From Rhizobium herbae (GTDB lineage: Bacteria > Pseudomonadota > Alphaproteobacteria > Rhizobiales > Rhizobiaceae): a stretch of 64,000 bases of DNA. Below, in pieces: positions 25,705-34,942 of the stretch. Where the stretch lies: the NCBI RefSeq assembly GCF_019511375.1, contig NZ_JAEUAO010000002.1:186001-250000 (forward strand), given 5' to 3'. A model generated the notes under the pieces. It made no database searches, was not told the origin of the DNA, and saw only the letters and a program-made list of their open reading frames with translations. A program made the position numbers and the translations under genes. Every line of letters starts with the position of its first letter. The stretch's first letter is position 1.

Positions 25705-26478
25705 ATGATGCTCGAAGCCACCAATCGCCAGATAGCTGCGCTTGCGTTGTCTTTGATGGATCTCACCGATCTGACGGACGATTGCACGCCGGAAGCGATC
25801 GAGAGGCTCTGCGCTTGCGCCCGCATCCGCCACGGTCACACGGCCGCCATCTGCATCTGGCCGCGTTTCGTCGCCCAAGCGCGCGCCATTCTCGGGCCCA
25901 ACAACGCGGTGAAGATCGCGACGGTCGCCAATTTCCCGTCCGGCGAGCTGGCGGTCGACACTGTCGTTGAGGAGACCAGCCGAGCCATCGGCGACGGTGC
26001 AGACGAGATCGACCTGGTCATTCCGTATCGCGCCTTGATGGCCGGCGATGAACAGGCCGTGCGCGGGATGATCTCGGCCGTTCGCCGGGTTTGCCCGGCA
26101 CCAGTGCTCATCAAGGCGATCCTTGAGACCGGCGAGCTGCGGGACCGGGACCTGATCCGCAGTGCTTCGCACATAGCCATCCAGGAGGGGGCCGACTTCC
26201 TCAAGACCTCGACCGGCAAGGTCGCCGTCAACGCGACGCTGGAGGCAGCCGACATCATGCTCACCTGCATCCGCGAAAGCGGCCGAAAAGTCGGCTTCAA
26301 GGCGGCTGGCGGCGTGCGCACGATCGGTGATGCCCGCATGTATCTCAATCTTGCCGCAACGATCCACAGCCCGGACTGGCCGATGCCCTCGACATTCCGC
26401 TTCGGTGCATCGGGTCTGCTCGACATCCTCTCGGTGCTCGAGGACCGCGAGCCTGTCGCCGGCGCAACGGCGTATTGA
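25705..26478 (+). CDS. deoC: Deoxyribose-phosphate aldolase
   Basis: Cleaves deoxyribose 5-phosphate to acetaldehyde and glyceraldehyde 3-phosphate. The 257 residues show the E. coli-type active site: K167 in DFLKTSTGK forms the Schiff base, K199 in GFKAAGGVR is the partner lysine, and VLIKAILETGEL supplies further catalytic residues. Its stop is next to the deoA start. It completes deoxynucleoside breakdown after DeoA or PunA and DeoB. Confidence 0.95.
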   Translation: MMLEATNRQIAALALSLMDLTDLTDDCTPEAIERLCACARIRHGHTAAICIWPRFVAQARAILGPNNAVKIATVANFPSGELAVDTVVEETSRAIGDGADEIDLVIPYRALMAGDEQAVRGMISAVRRVCPAPVLIKAILETGELRDRDLIRSASHIAIQEGADFLKTSTGKVAVNATLEAADIMLTCIRESGRKVGFKAAGGVRTIGDARMYLNLAATIHSPDWPMPSTFRFGASGLLDILSVLEDREPVAGATAY

Positions 26479-26480
26479 CG

Positions 26481-27794
26481 ATGATCCCGCAGGAGGTCAT
26501 CCGCCGCAAGCGAGACGGAGAGGCGCTGGACAAGGCGGATATCACGGCCTTCGTCCGTGGTCTTGCCGATGGCTCGATTTCCGAAGGGCAGGTGGCGGCT
26601 TTCGCCATGGCCGTCTGGTTCTCCGGCATGAGCCTCGGTGAGACCGTGTCGCTGACGCTCGCCATGCGCGACAGCGGCGAGGTCCTGTCTTGGGCGGCCA
26701 TCGACAAGCCCGTTGCCGACAAGCACTCCACGGGCGGTGTCGGCGACAATGTCTCGCTGATGCTGGCGCCGATCGTGGCGGCCTGCGGCCTCGCCGTGCC
26801 GATGATCTCCGGCCGCGGTCTTGGTCATACCGGCGGCACGCTCGACAAGCTGGAATCGATTCCGGGCTACGACATCAAGCCGTCCGCGGCGCTGCTCCGG
26901 CAGGTGGTGAAGGACGCCGGCTGCGCCATCATTGGCCAGACTGCCGACCTTGCCCCCGCCGACCGGCGGCTTTACGCCATCCGCGACGTGACGGCGACCG
27001 TCGATTCCGTGCCGCTGATCACCGCCTCGATCCTGTCGAAGAAGCTGGCGGCAGGGCTGCAGTCGCTGGTGCTCGATGTCAAGATCGGCAATGGCGCCTT
27101 CATGGTCGGGCTGGAGGAGGCCGAGACGCTGGCCCGCTCGCTGGTCGGCGTCGCCAATGGGGCGGGCGTGAAGACCACCGCCCTGATCACCGACATGAAC
27201 GAACCGCTGGCGGACGCCGCCGGAAACGCCGTCGAAATTGAAAATTGCCTCGCCTTCCTGCGTGGCGAGAAGGCCGGTACACGACTTGAAGCGGTGGTCA
27301 TGTCCCTTGCCGCTGAAATGCTGTCGACCTCGGGTTTCACCGTAAGCCCGGCCGAAGGCACCGATCTTGCTCGCCGCGCCCTCAAGAGCGGCGCGGCGCT
27401 GGAACGGTTCGCCCGCATGGTCCATCTGCTCGGGGCCCCCACCGACTTTGTCGAGCGGGCGCATGCCTATCTGCCGGTGGCGCCGGTCGTCTTGCCCGTC
27501 GAGGCGCCGTTCGAAGGCTTTCTTCACAGCTGCAATGCTCGCGATGTCGGCATGGAGGTCATCGCGCTTGGTGGCGGGCGCACGCGCCCGGACGAGCCGA
27601 TCGATCACCGCGTCGGCTTCAGCGGGCTGAAACCGCTCGGCACGAAGGTCGCCAAGGGCGAACCCTTCGCCTTCGTCCATGCCGCGAGTGAAGACGCTGC
27701 GCAGAAATCGCGTTCACGGCTTCTGGAGATCTATGCGATCAGCGAGGAGGAGCCCGCAGGGCGGCCCGTCGTCGTCTCGAAAATCAGCGGGTAA
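26481..27794 (+). CDS. deoA: Thymidine phosphorylase
   Basis: Phosphorolyses thymidine and deoxyuridine. The 437-residue enzyme starts MIPQEVIRRKRDG and carries KHSTGGVGDNVS (phosphate site) and the thymidine/pyrimidine phosphorylase signature SGRGLGHTGGTLDKLESIPG around residue 110. A TTG two codons upstream overlaps the deoC stop and could also start it. Its 3' end overlaps the convergent protease gene by 11 bp. Confidence 0.95.
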   Translation: MIPQEVIRRKRDGEALDKADITAFVRGLADGSISEGQVAAFAMAVWFSGMSLGETVSLTLAMRDSGEVLSWAAIDKPVADKHSTGGVGDNVSLMLAPIVAACGLAVPMISGRGLGHTGGTLDKLESIPGYDIKPSAALLRQVVKDAGCAIIGQTADLAPADRRLYAIRDVTATVDSVPLITASILSKKLAAGLQSLVLDVKIGNGAFMVGLEEAETLARSLVGVANGAGVKTTALITDMNEPLADAAGNAVEIENCLAFLRGEKAGTRLEAVVMSLAAEMLSTSGFTVSPAEGTDLARRALKSGAALERFARMVHLLGAPTDFVERAHAYLPVAPVVLPVEAPFEGFLHSCNARDVGMEVIALGGGRTRPDEPIDHRVGFSGLKPLGTKVAKGEPFAFVHAASEDAAQKSRSRLLEIYAISEEEPAGRPVVVSKISG

Positions 27795-28311
27795 GGTAAA
27801 GCGCGCCGTTTTCGACGCGATAGGACGAGAGCTTGTTGAGGAAGCTCATGCCGACGAGCATGCCCGACAGGGATTTGTCGGGAAGCACCATGGCCTCGAC
27901 ATCCCGGACCGAGATGGTGCCGATCTCGACCCGGTCCAGGCTGACACGCGCTGCCTTGACCGTTCCGTTTGCCGTGCTCACCGGCGCATTGAAGGATAGC
28001 GATCCCGTCGACACGCCAAGTCGCCGCGCCGTCGAAATGTTGATGGCGATCACGCTGGCGCCTGTATCGACGAGGCCATCCTGCTTGCGGCCATTGATGG
28101 TGAACGAACCGAAGAAGTGTCCGCCGGCGCTCGGCTCGAGCAGTACGCCCTTGCCGCCGGCATATTTTGCCGTGCTCACCTGCTGCGGCCTGGCCTCGGC
28201 GCTTTCCGTTTTCGGGCGGTCGAGATACGTGGTTGCAAGCCACGGCAGCAGCATGGCTGCGGCGACCATGCCTCCGGCAAAGATGGAGAAACGCACGAGC
28301 ATCCGTGTCAC
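27784..28311 (-). CDS. Retropepsin-like aspartic protease, membrane-anchored
   Basis: A 175-residue protein of the bacterial clan AA (TIGR02281-like) group. It has an N-terminal membrane anchor (about 7-28), a linker, and the protease fold with the active-site motif LVDTGASVIAIN (the catalytic Asp in DTGA) and the flap-to-end segment MLVGMSFLNKLSSYRV. Such proteins act as dimers facing the periplasm; substrates are mostly unknown. Its last codons overlap deoA's 3' end on the other strand. Confidence 0.85.
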   Translation of the reverse strand: MTRMLVRFSIFAGGMVAAAMLLPWLATTYLDRPKTESAEARPQQVSTAKYAGGKGVLLEPSAGGHFFGSFTINGRKQDGLVDTGASVIAINISTARRLGVSTGSLSFNAPVSTANGTVKAARVSLDRVEIGTISVRDVEAMVLPDKSLSGMLVGMSFLNKLSSYRVENGALYLTR

Positions 28312-28363
28312 ACCCCGAACGACGAAACCGAGGTTTCAGCTAAACCACATGCGCGCTAACGGA

Positions 28364-28395
28364 ATGCAAAAAGCCGCCGGAATTTTCGGCGGCTT
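28364..28395 (-). terminator. Terminator after upp
   Basis: AAGCCGCCG and CGGCGGCTT form a 9-bp stem around GAATTTT; on the minus strand it is followed by a T-run (TTTTTGC). Confidence 0.8.
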
Positions 28396-28432
28396 CCCGT
28401 TGATTGTGAAAATCTGGTTAAGAAACCCGAAA

Positions 28433-29062
28433 TCACTTCGTCCCGTACATCCGGTCGCCGGCGTCGCCGAGACCCGGCACGATATAGCCGTGCTCGTTGA
28501 GGTGGCTGTCGATGGCGGCGGTGTAGATCGGCACGTCCGGATGGGCGGACTGGAAATTGCGGATGCCCTCAGGTGCTGCGAGCAGGCAGAGGAAGCGCAG
28601 CTTGGTGGCGCCGCGTTCCTTCAGCTTGTCGATCGCGGCTATCGAGGAATTGCCGGTCGCGAGCATCGGGTCGACGACGATGACGAGGCGCTCCGACAGG
28701 CTTTCCGGCGCCTTGAAGTAATACTCCACGGCTTCCAGCGTTTCATGGTCGCGATAGACGCCGACATGCGAGACGCGGGCCGAGGGGACGAGTTCCAGCA
28801 TGCCTTCGAGCAGGCCGTTGCCGGCGCGCAGGATCGAGGCGAACACCAGCTTCTTGCCTTCGAGAACCGGCGCCTGGATGACCTGCATCGGCGTCTCGAT
28901 GGTTTCCAGCGTCAGTTCGAGGTCGCGGGTGACCTCGTAGCAGAGAAGGGTGGAGATTTCGCGCAGGAGGCGGCGGAAACCTGCCGTCGAGGTCTCCTTC
29001 TTGCGCATGATGGTCAGCTTGTGCTGAACGAGCGGATGATTGATGACTGTAACGCCGTTCAT
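28433..29062 (-). CDS. upp: Uracil phosphoribosyltransferase
   Basis: Salvages uracil to UMP using PRPP. The 209-residue enzyme starts [17 protein letters not shown] at an ATG with a GAAGGAGG site; a longer upstream frame lacks one. It has the PRPP-binding loop [16 protein letters not shown] and the C-terminal uracil-binding [14 protein letters not shown]. It is the last gene of the deoB-add-upp series, 110 bp after add. Confidence 0.96.
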   Translation of the reverse strand: MNGVTVINHPLVQHKLTIMRKKETSTAGFRRLLREISTLLCYEVTRDLELTLETIETPMQVIQAPVLEGKKLVFASILRAGNGLLEGMLELVPSARVSHVGVYRDHETLEAVEYYFKAPESLSERLVIVVDPMLATGNSSIAAIDKLKERGATKLRFLCLLAAPEGIRNFQSAHPDVPIYTAAIDSHLNEHGYIVPGLGDAGDRMYGTK

Positions 29063-29172
29063 GGCCAAGCCCTCCTTCGGAAACCAGAAATTCAAGTTCC
29101 TTTTTTCACAGAAGGGCGAACCCCTGCAAGGGGCGACCGGCGCTTTGCCGCATCATCCCCAGCCCGAAAGGC

Positions 29173-30141
29173 TTACAATGCCGCCAGCAGACGCCGTCTG
29201 GTCGCCTCGTCGACGAAGGCAGCCTCGATTGCGGTGCGGGTCATGCCATTGATCTCGTCGTCGGAAAAACCCATCACCTGAGAGGCGATCTCGTATTCCT
29301 GCTTGAGCGAGGTGTGGAAGAACGGCGGATCGTCGGAATTGAGCGTTACCCGGCATCCGGCCTGATGAAGAGCGCGCAGCGGATGTGAGGCGAAATCGGG
29401 GAACACCTGCAGCGAGACGTTGGAGCCGGGGCAGGTCTCCAGTACCACGCCTTCGTCGGCGATCCGCTTGACGAGATCGGCATCCTCGATGGCGCGCACG
29501 CCATGGCTGATGCGGGTCGGGCGGACGTGGTCGAGCGCATCGCGGACGCTGAAGGCACCGGCCATTTCACCGGCGTGGATGGTGAGGCCGAGGCCCGCAT
29601 CGCGGGCGATGTCGAAGGCGCGGGCAAAGTCCGCAACGTTGTGCACGCGCTCCTCGCCGGCGAGGTTGAGGCCCGTTACAAGCGCATGTTCACGTTTTGC
29701 CGCATAGAGCGCCGTGCGTTCCGCGGCTTCCGGTCCCATGTGGCGGATGAGCGTGATGATCATCCGGCCTTCGATGCCGGTCTTTGCCCTGGCCGCCTCG
29801 ATGCCGGCCGCCAGCCCGCGAAGATAGGCGTCGCTGCCGATGCCGATCGTGTTGCCGTGATCGGGCGAGACGATGATCTCGCTGTAGATGGTACCTGCCT
29901 GCGCCAGCTCCGTCAGATAGGCCTCCGCCAGCAGCGCGTAGTCTTCCTCGGTTCGGAAGAGTTCGGCAACGGCGTCGTAGCATTTCAGGAAATGGCTGAA
30001 ATCCGCCCAGACATAGGCACCGTCCTCGATGATGCTGCTGACATCGACATTGTATTTTCGCGCCTGGAGGAGAGCCAGCGCCGGCGGCGCCGCACCCTCG
30101 ATATGGCAGTGCAACTCAGCCTTCTTGAGATGTGCAGTCAC
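29173..30141 (-). CDS. add: Adenosine deaminase
   Basis: Converts (deoxy)adenosine to (deoxy)inosine. All metal and catalytic motifs are present in the 322 residues: HCHIEG near the N-terminus, HAGE (catalytic glutamate), ISHGVRA, and NSDDPPFF near the C-terminus. The start overlaps the stop of deoB by 4 bp, so the two are translationally coupled. It passes inosine to PunA. Confidence 0.94.
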   Translation of the reverse strand: MTAHLKKAELHCHIEGAAPPALALLQARKYNVDVSSIIEDGAYVWADFSHFLKCYDAVAELFRTEEDYALLAEAYLTELAQAGTIYSEIIVSPDHGNTIGIGSDAYLRGLAAGIEAARAKTGIEGRMIITLIRHMGPEAAERTALYAAKREHALVTGLNLAGEERVHNVADFARAFDIARDAGLGLTIHAGEMAGAFSVRDALDHVRPTRISHGVRAIEDADLVKRIADEGVVLETCPGSNVSLQVFPDFASHPLRALHQAGCRVTLNSDDPPFFHTSLKQEYEIASQVMGFSDDEINGMTRTAIEAAFVDEATRRRLLAAL

Positions 30142-31358
30142 AGAAAACTTCTCCCATGGAGGCCCGGTTCGAGGCCCAGATGTTTGGCGACGGTTTCGCC
30201 GATATCGGCAAAACTCGGCAACACGCCGATGGAGCGTGTCCGCACACCTGGGCCGAAAACGAGGACGGGTACGCGTTCGCGCGTGTGGTCGGTACCGCGC
30301 CAGGTCGGATCGCAGCCATGGTCGGCGGTCAGGATGACGATGTCGCCCGGTTTCAGCGTGCGGTCGAGGTCAGGCAGCCGCTGGTCGAAGGCCTCGAGCG
30401 CCGCGGCATAACCCGGCACGTCGCGGCGATGGCCGTAGAGCATGTCGAAATCGACGAAATTGGTGAACACGAGATCGCCGTCCTCGGCCTCGTCCATGGC
30501 CCGTAGCGTCGCGTCGAACAGTGCCGTGTTGCCATTGGCCTTGATCAGCCGCCCGATGCCCTGATGCGCGAAAATGTCGGCGATCTTGCCGACGGCGTGA
30601 ACCGTGCGGCCTGCGCCCGTCAGCCGGTCGAGCAGCGTCGGCTCCGGCGGCAGGACCGAATAGTCGCGGCGATTGCCGGTACGGACGAAATCCTTCGGCG
30701 TGGTGCCGACGAAGGGCCGGGCAATGACGCGGCCGATATTGTAGTTGTCGAGCAGCCGTCGCACCGTCTCGCAGAAGTCAAGCAGTCTCTCGAGGCCGAA
30801 CGAGTGCTCGTGCGCGGCGATCTGGAAAACGGAATCGGACGAGGTGTAGCAGATCGGCTTGCCGGTCAGCATATGTTCCTCGCCATGGCGGGCGATGATA
30901 TCGGTGCCGGAGGCGTGGCAATTGCCGAGGATGCCCGGGACGTCGCCTTCGCGGCAGATGGCGTCCACCAGTTCGGGCGGAAATGCATCGCCTTCGGTGG
31001 GAAAATAGCCCCAGTCGAAGGTCACCGGCGTGCCGGCTATTTCCCAGTGGCCCGAGGGCGTGTCCTTGCCGCGGGAGATTTCGCTGGCAGCGCCATAGAC
31101 GCCAAAAACCCGCTCGGGCAGTTCCATGCCCGCCGGCAAGCGACCATTGGCGAACTTTGCCGCATGCAGCAGACCGAGCGCCGCCATATTGGGAAGCGAA
31201 AGCGGACCCTCGCGCAGGCCGGCCCTGTCGCCGGCGCCGGCGGCACAGAATTCGGCGATATGGCCAAGCGTATCGGCTCCGTCATCGCCGAAATCGCCGG
31301 CGTCGGGCGCCCCGCCGATGCCGAAGGAATCAAGAACGAACAGAAAGGCACGCGCCAT
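30138..31358 (-). CDS. deoB: Phosphopentomutase
   Basis: Interconverts (deoxy)ribose 1- and 5-phosphate. The 406-residue protein belongs to the alkaline phosphatase superfamily: the first metal motif is [16 protein letters not shown], the phosphorylated threonine lies in [13 protein letters not shown], and the later metal ligands are in [14 protein letters not shown] and [10 protein letters not shown]. It heads the minus-strand deoB-add-upp operon and links the phosphorylases to DeoC. Confidence 0.95.
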   Translation of the reverse strand: MARAFLFVLDSFGIGGAPDAGDFGDDGADTLGHIAEFCAAGAGDRAGLREGPLSLPNMAALGLLHAAKFANGRLPAGMELPERVFGVYGAASEISRGKDTPSGHWEIAGTPVTFDWGYFPTEGDAFPPELVDAICREGDVPGILGNCHASGTDIIARHGEEHMLTGKPICYTSSDSVFQIAAHEHSFGLERLLDFCETVRRLLDNYNIGRVIARPFVGTTPKDFVRTGNRRDYSVLPPEPTLLDRLTGAGRTVHAVGKIADIFAHQGIGRLIKANGNTALFDATLRAMDEAEDGDLVFTNFVDFDMLYGHRRDVPGYAAALEAFDQRLPDLDRTLKPGDIVILTADHGCDPTWRGTDHTRERVPVLVFGPGVRTRSIGVLPSFADIGETVAKHLGLEPGLHGRSFL

Positions 31359-31373
31359 GGATCACCCGCGAAG

Positions 31374-31417
31374 CTGCCGCAAGTCCTCGTCAGATTGCGT
31401 GAGGCAGCTTGCGGCAG
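31374..31417. promoter_or_regulatory. Inverted repeat before deoB
   Basis: CTGCCGCAAG and CTTGCGGCAG are perfect 10-bp arms 24 bp apart, just upstream of the deoB start. It could be an operator or a weak stem-loop; no T-run follows on either strand. Confidence 0.35.
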
Positions 31418-31500
31418 GACAGTTGTTGTCGCCGCCCGGTGCAGTCAACGCATCGGCGACGAAAGCGCGAGAAATACCCCGCGACCGGCCGAATTGCAAA

Positions 31501-32097
31501 TCAGGTACAATCGGTGCACGTGATTTCGTCGCCGACGCGCTGACGGAAATAATAGGTCTTGGAAAGATCGATCGTCTTCAGCTCATTGGCCGCAAGCCCG
31601 GGCGCAAACAGCAGCAATTCGTGGGGAACCACGAGCTCCGAGCGGACGATGAAGGCATTCACCGATGAAATGTCGCTCGGCAGCGTCACGGAAGAGCCGG
31701 CCTGATAGGGCGTGCCGCCATTCTCGTCGCGCGACCAGACCACGGTGCCGGTGCCGGTGCCGGTTACCTTGATGCCGGTCATTTTCAGCGAGTAGTCGGT
31801 CATCTCGAAGGGCGACATGACGCTTTTGGCGACATCCTTCATGCCGTCGAGCGTCTTGGTATCGACGGTGGTCTGCTGGGTGAGGATGTCGGCGACGGTG
31901 CTGGAGGCGCGGGAAACCTTGCGGGCGATGCTGAAGCCGAGCGAAATTTCGAACGAGCCGATATAGGCCATGATCAGGAGGGGGGCGATAATCGCAAATT
32001 CGATTGCGCCCGTGCCCTTGCGGTCTCGCCAGAAGTGCTTGAGCGCCTCTGCCTTCATCAAGAGGCGGGCCCTGTGATAACGGATCGCGGCTTTCAT
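31501..32097 (-). CDS. TadE-like minor pseudopilin
   Basis: A 198-residue Tad pilus accessory protein. After a basic N-terminus comes the pseudopilin processing motif KGTGAIEFAI, then a hydrophobic helix (about 31-50), as in class IVb prepilins cleaved by CpaA-type peptidases. The rest is a beta-rich globular part ending in two cysteines (ITCTDC). The ATG has GAGGAG upstream and lies 9 bp after the preceding TadE-like gene. Confidence 0.85.
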   Translation of the reverse strand: MKAAIRYHRARLLMKAEALKHFWRDRKGTGAIEFAIIAPLLIMAYIGSFEISLGFSIARKVSRASSTVADILTQQTTVDTKTLDGMKDVAKSVMSPFEMTDYSLKMTGIKVTGTGTGTVVWSRDENGGTPYQAGSSVTLPSDISSVNAFIVRSELVVPHELLLFAPGLAANELKTIDLSKTYYFRQRVGDEITCTDCT

Positions 32098-32106
32098 GGC
32101 GGCTCC

Positions 32107-32739
32107 TCAGTAGGCCTCGTTGCGGAAGGCTGCCGTCGACACCATGAGGTAGTCATTGGGCATGCTGGTGCCCGCCGGCCGCAGATTGGTGACATAGGGG
32201 CGCACCAGATCGGTGATCACTTCCCAGCGGTAGTAGGCGCGCACGATATTGATCGTCGTCGGTCCGCCGGGTGCGAATTTGAAGCCGCTGGTATCGAGAT
32301 CCGAATCTTCGCCGCCGCCGACGCGGGGGATCGCCGCGGGAATCTGCGAGAAATCGGCGAAGCTGCGAACATCGATGAACAGCTTGGAAGGGTTTTTGAC
32401 CTCGGTCTCCGAGCAGGTCATCATGATCGAGATCTCGTCGCAGAAGGCTTGTCGGAACTGCTCCTGCGACATGTCCGTTGCCGCGTTGATGCCAAAGGTG
32501 ATCTCGCCGGTGCGCACCTTGCGGGCCATCGTCTCGGTGGCATTATTGAGGAGCTGCTCCCCTGTGAACGCGACGAATGTCTCGATCGATGCGAAGACGA
32601 CGACGAGGAAGGGCAGGGCGAGCAGCGCGAACTCGATCGACGACGTGCCGGATTTTTCCTTGAGGAAGCGGCGCAGCAAACCGCCGCACTTCGGCGCCGA
32701 AAGAGCGGCTGCCGTGGGATGATCCGTGTTGTTCAACAT
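32107..32739 (-). CDS. TadE-like minor pseudopilin
   Basis: A 210-residue protein of the same family as the next gene. It has KEKSGTSSIEFALLALPF, which combines the cleavage site, the conserved glutamate and the start of the membrane helix. TadE-type proteins prime assembly or anchoring of Flp pili. It leads a two-gene operon on the minus strand, opposite to the main cpa operon. No TadG with a von Willebrand domain is next to the pair. Confidence 0.83.
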   Translation of the reverse strand: MLNNTDHPTAAALSAPKCGGLLRRFLKEKSGTSSIEFALLALPFLVVVFASIETFVAFTGEQLLNNATETMARKVRTGEITFGINAATDMSQEQFRQAFCDEISIMMTCSETEVKNPSKLFIDVRSFADFSQIPAAIPRVGGGEDSDLDTSGFKFAPGGPTTINIVRAYYRWEVITDLVRPYVTNLRPAGTSMPNDYLMVSTAAFRNEAY

Positions 32740-32932
32740 CTCGTCGTTCCGTCAAGCGCTATGCGTTGGCGTACATTAGGAAACGACCGTTGATATTTCG
32801 TATTCAAGCAATGACGAAATTTGAATGGAAAGACTCACCAGATGCTAACGATTTGGCGAGGACCGCACTATTCAACCTTGGTCACAGCTCGCATGTCCTC
32901 GGTCGGCGATTTCCCACGCAGGCACGGTTTCG

Positions 32933-33358
32933 TCAATTCGCTATGGTCAACTTATGCGTGGCATGCTCTTCGCAATTGGGCGTGCAGGATAGAACGGAGC
33001 GGATCGTCTGCTTGAAGACGCGCACGGTATTTCCCTCGTCGATCGACACCAGGATGCGCTCGTCGACTATGGCGTTGCCGTCGATGTCGAGGATAACGAG
33101 ATTGGTGGTGCCGAAAGAGCGGCCGGTCAGAACGATGGTCTTCGCGTCGGCGACGGTCGCATCGGCCACTTCCGAATTGCCGATAATGACCTTGCTGACC
33201 GGCCGGTCGAGCTTCAGCACCCGCGCGTGGTTCATATAGACGTTCAGCATCGCCTCGGCGGCGCCGGCAGGGCTCGCCCATAATGAGGTTATCAGGGCCA
33301 GGCTTGCGAGGGTCGTTGTCACCAACCGGGTGCCGATGGCTGTGTTGTGCAAGTTCAT
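32933..33358 (-). CDS. Orphan secretin-N-domain-like pilus protein
   Basis: A 141-residue exported protein: signal peptide ending PAGAAEA, then one domain clearly similar to the N-terminal domain of the CpaC secretin encoded at 35.8 kb. Shared features are VLKLDRPVSKVIIGNSEVADA, a short basic or acidic turn, LTGRSFGTTNLVILDIDG and a terminal VSIDEGN strand. It lacks the ring-forming secretin domain and instead ends with two cysteines (SCTPNCEE). A CAGGAAG site precedes the ATG at 33358. I infer a periplasmic role in Tad secretin assembly or gating. Confidence 0.8.
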   Translation of the reverse strand: MNLHNTAIGTRLVTTTLASLALITSLWASPAGAAEAMLNVYMNHARVLKLDRPVSKVIIGNSEVADATVADAKTIVLTGRSFGTTNLVILDIDGNAIVDERILVSIDEGNTVRVFKQTIRSVLSCTPNCEEHATHKLTIAN

Positions 33359-33516
33359 GGCTGCTTCCTGATGATGCGGATGCTCTAGCATGCTCGGTTT
33401 TGGTGAATGAAGCGTTAAATCCGAGGCGTTCGGCCAAGCCTTGCAGGGATCGGCAAGCGGTAAAAAGCGACCGTCCGGATTGACGTTGCCTTTACCAAGA
33501 AACCTGCCATGAGCCG

Positions 33517-33544
33517 TTAAGCCCTTGGTAACGCTTTTCCTTAA
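33517..33544. promoter_or_regulatory. Candidate CtrA site before the first Flp pilin
   Basis: TTAA-N7-GTAAC (33517-33532) departs by one base from the CtrA consensus TTAA-N7-TTAAC, and another TTAA follows at 33541. It lies about 100 bp before the pilin start. CtrA controls pilin transcription in Caulobacter. Confidence 0.4.
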
Positions 33545-33640
33545 GCTGATTGAAATTCACGCTGTGTAGGTTCGCTTCATCCGATCAACGGGAAACAGTT
33601 GACGGCGGTGCTGAACAACAAGTGAAGTAGGAGAAACAAC

Positions 33641-33823
33641 ATGACCAAGCTTTTCGCACGTTTCATGAAGGATGAGTCCGGCGCGACCGCGATCGAATAC
33701 GGCCTGATCGCCGCCCTCATCTCCGTCGCCCTGATCACCGGTGCAACGACGCTCGGCACGACCCTGGACACCCAGTTCAAGGATCTGAGCACGAAGATGA
33801 CGGCGGCCGACGGCAAGTTCTAA
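33641..33823 (+). CDS. Flp/Fap pilin 1
   Basis: The 60-residue major pilin of the Tad system. The prepilin leader MTKLFARFMKDESG is followed by the cleavage and Flp motif ATAIEYGLIAALISVALI, where the Glu-Tyr pair is diagnostic. The mature part is a single hydrophobic helix and a short polar tail. A GGAG site precedes the ATG. Confidence 0.96.
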   Translation: MTKLFARFMKDESGATAIEYGLIAALISVALITGATTLGTTLDTQFKDLSTKMTAADGKF

Positions 33824-33969
33824 GCAGCAAGAGGCCGGCGCCGTGTGATGGCGGCTCATCTGGACGTTGGTGACGCCCGTGACCATCATCCGCGGTATCA
33901 ATTCACGTGTCCGATCTGCAGCGCTCGCTGCTGGAGGCATGACCCGATGCTTGAATCAGGAGAAGTAAC

Positions 33970-34152
33970 ATGACCAAGCTTTTCGCACGTTTCATCAAGG
34001 ATGAGTCTGGCGCGACCGCGATCGAATACGGCCTTATTGCCGCCCTCATCTCGGTTGCACTGATCACCGGTGCAACGACTCTCGGCACCACCCTGGATAC
34101 TCAGTTCCAAGATCTGAGCACCAAGATGACGACTGCCGACGGCAAGTTCTAA
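33970..34152 (+). CDS. Flp/Fap pilin 2
   Basis: A second 60-residue pilin that differs from pilin 1 at only three positions (Met9 to Ile, Lys47 to Gln, Ala55 to Thr). It has its own GGAG ribosome binding site and is followed by a strong terminator, whereas none is visible between the two genes, so both may be on one transcript. The near identity points to recent duplication or gene conversion. Confidence 0.96.
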   Translation: MTKLFARFIKDESGATAIEYGLIAALISVALITGATTLGTTLDTQFQDLSTKMTTADGKF

Positions 34153-34172
34153 GCCATCAACTTCATTTTCCT

Positions 34173-34204
34173 AAAAGCCGCCTCTCCTAGGCGGCTTTTT
34201 CTTT
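34173..34204 (+). terminator. Terminator after the pilin pair
   Basis: AAAAGCCGCCT and AGGCGGCTTTT form an 11-bp stem around CTCCT with a T-run. It separates high-level pilin expression from the downstream assembly genes. Confidence 0.9.
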
Positions 34205-34336
34205 GGGGCGCAAGGTGACGATGCGTCGGATTGGGTATTTCGTTAAATCAGTGAGAGTAGGTTCGTTCAACAGCACTTGACTGGGGGTGCGGAGCGAAAG
34301 CAGGCGGTATCTGCAAATAACCGGTGGGAGACGCAC

Positions 34337-34849
34337 ATGATCGAAGCTGCCATTTTCGTTATCCTGCCGTTATGCCTCGCAATCGCCGCCTTCTCCGACC
34401 TCTTCACCATGACGATCCCCAACCGTGTATCGGTCATCCTGTTCGGCGCATTCCTGCTCGTCGCACCTCTGGCCGGCCTCAGTGCAGCAATGATTGGCAT
34501 GCATTTGCTCGCCAGCCTGATCGTCTTTTCGGTGTGCTTCACGCTGTTTGCGCTGAATGTCATGGGCGGCGGCGATGCCAAGCTGCTCACTGCGAGTGCC
34601 GTCTGGTTCGGCTTCAACAGTTCGCTGATGACCTTCGCCCTCTATGTTTCGATCTTCGGCGGTCTGCTCACGCTTTTGATCCTGATGATGCGCAAGCAGG
34701 AAAACGCCATCCTCGCCTCGGGTCTTCCGGTTCCGCCGCTTTTGTTCACGGCCAAGAAGATCCCCTACGGCATTGCCATCGGTCTCGGCGGTTTTCTCGC
34801 TTATCCCTCATCGCCGCTGATGCAGGCAGCGCTCGCCCGGCTGCATTAG
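34337..34849 (+). CDS. cpaA: Prepilin peptidase CpaA/TadV
   Basis: The aspartic membrane peptidase that removes the Flp leader. The 170-residue protein has about five hydrophobic segments, the first catalytic aspartate in FSDLFTMTIPNR and the second in the GxGD motif (GGGDAK). It lacks the methylase domain of PilD, as is usual for the Tad type. The ATG at 34337 has a GGGAG site; a longer frame upstream is unlikely. Confidence 0.92.
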   Translation: MIEAAIFVILPLCLAIAAFSDLFTMTIPNRVSVILFGAFLLVAPLAGLSAAMIGMHLLASLIVFSVCFTLFALNVMGGGDAKLLTASAVWFGFNSSLMTFALYVSIFGGLLTLLILMMRKQENAILASGLPVPPLLFTAKKIPYGIAIGLGGFLAYPSSPLMQAALARLH

Positions 34850-34942
34850 GCGTTCGACGCGTTAACGTCTTCGTATCATCCCGGCCTGTGATGGTTGCGC
34901 CGGCGCAGTCGCCTGCCGGCCGCTTGCGGCGCAAACCCTTTA

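Noticed and set aside
25836..27680. A 614-codon minus-strand frame over deoC and deoA
   Set aside because: Antisense to two genes with complete catalytic motifs; its own product has no recognisable domain and is His/Arg-rich in the manner of shadow frames.
25598..31416. Shared AGCTTGCGGCA before deoC and before deoB
   Set aside because: Eleven bases at two places in a GC-rich region can arise by chance, and only the deoB copy is part of a palindrome.
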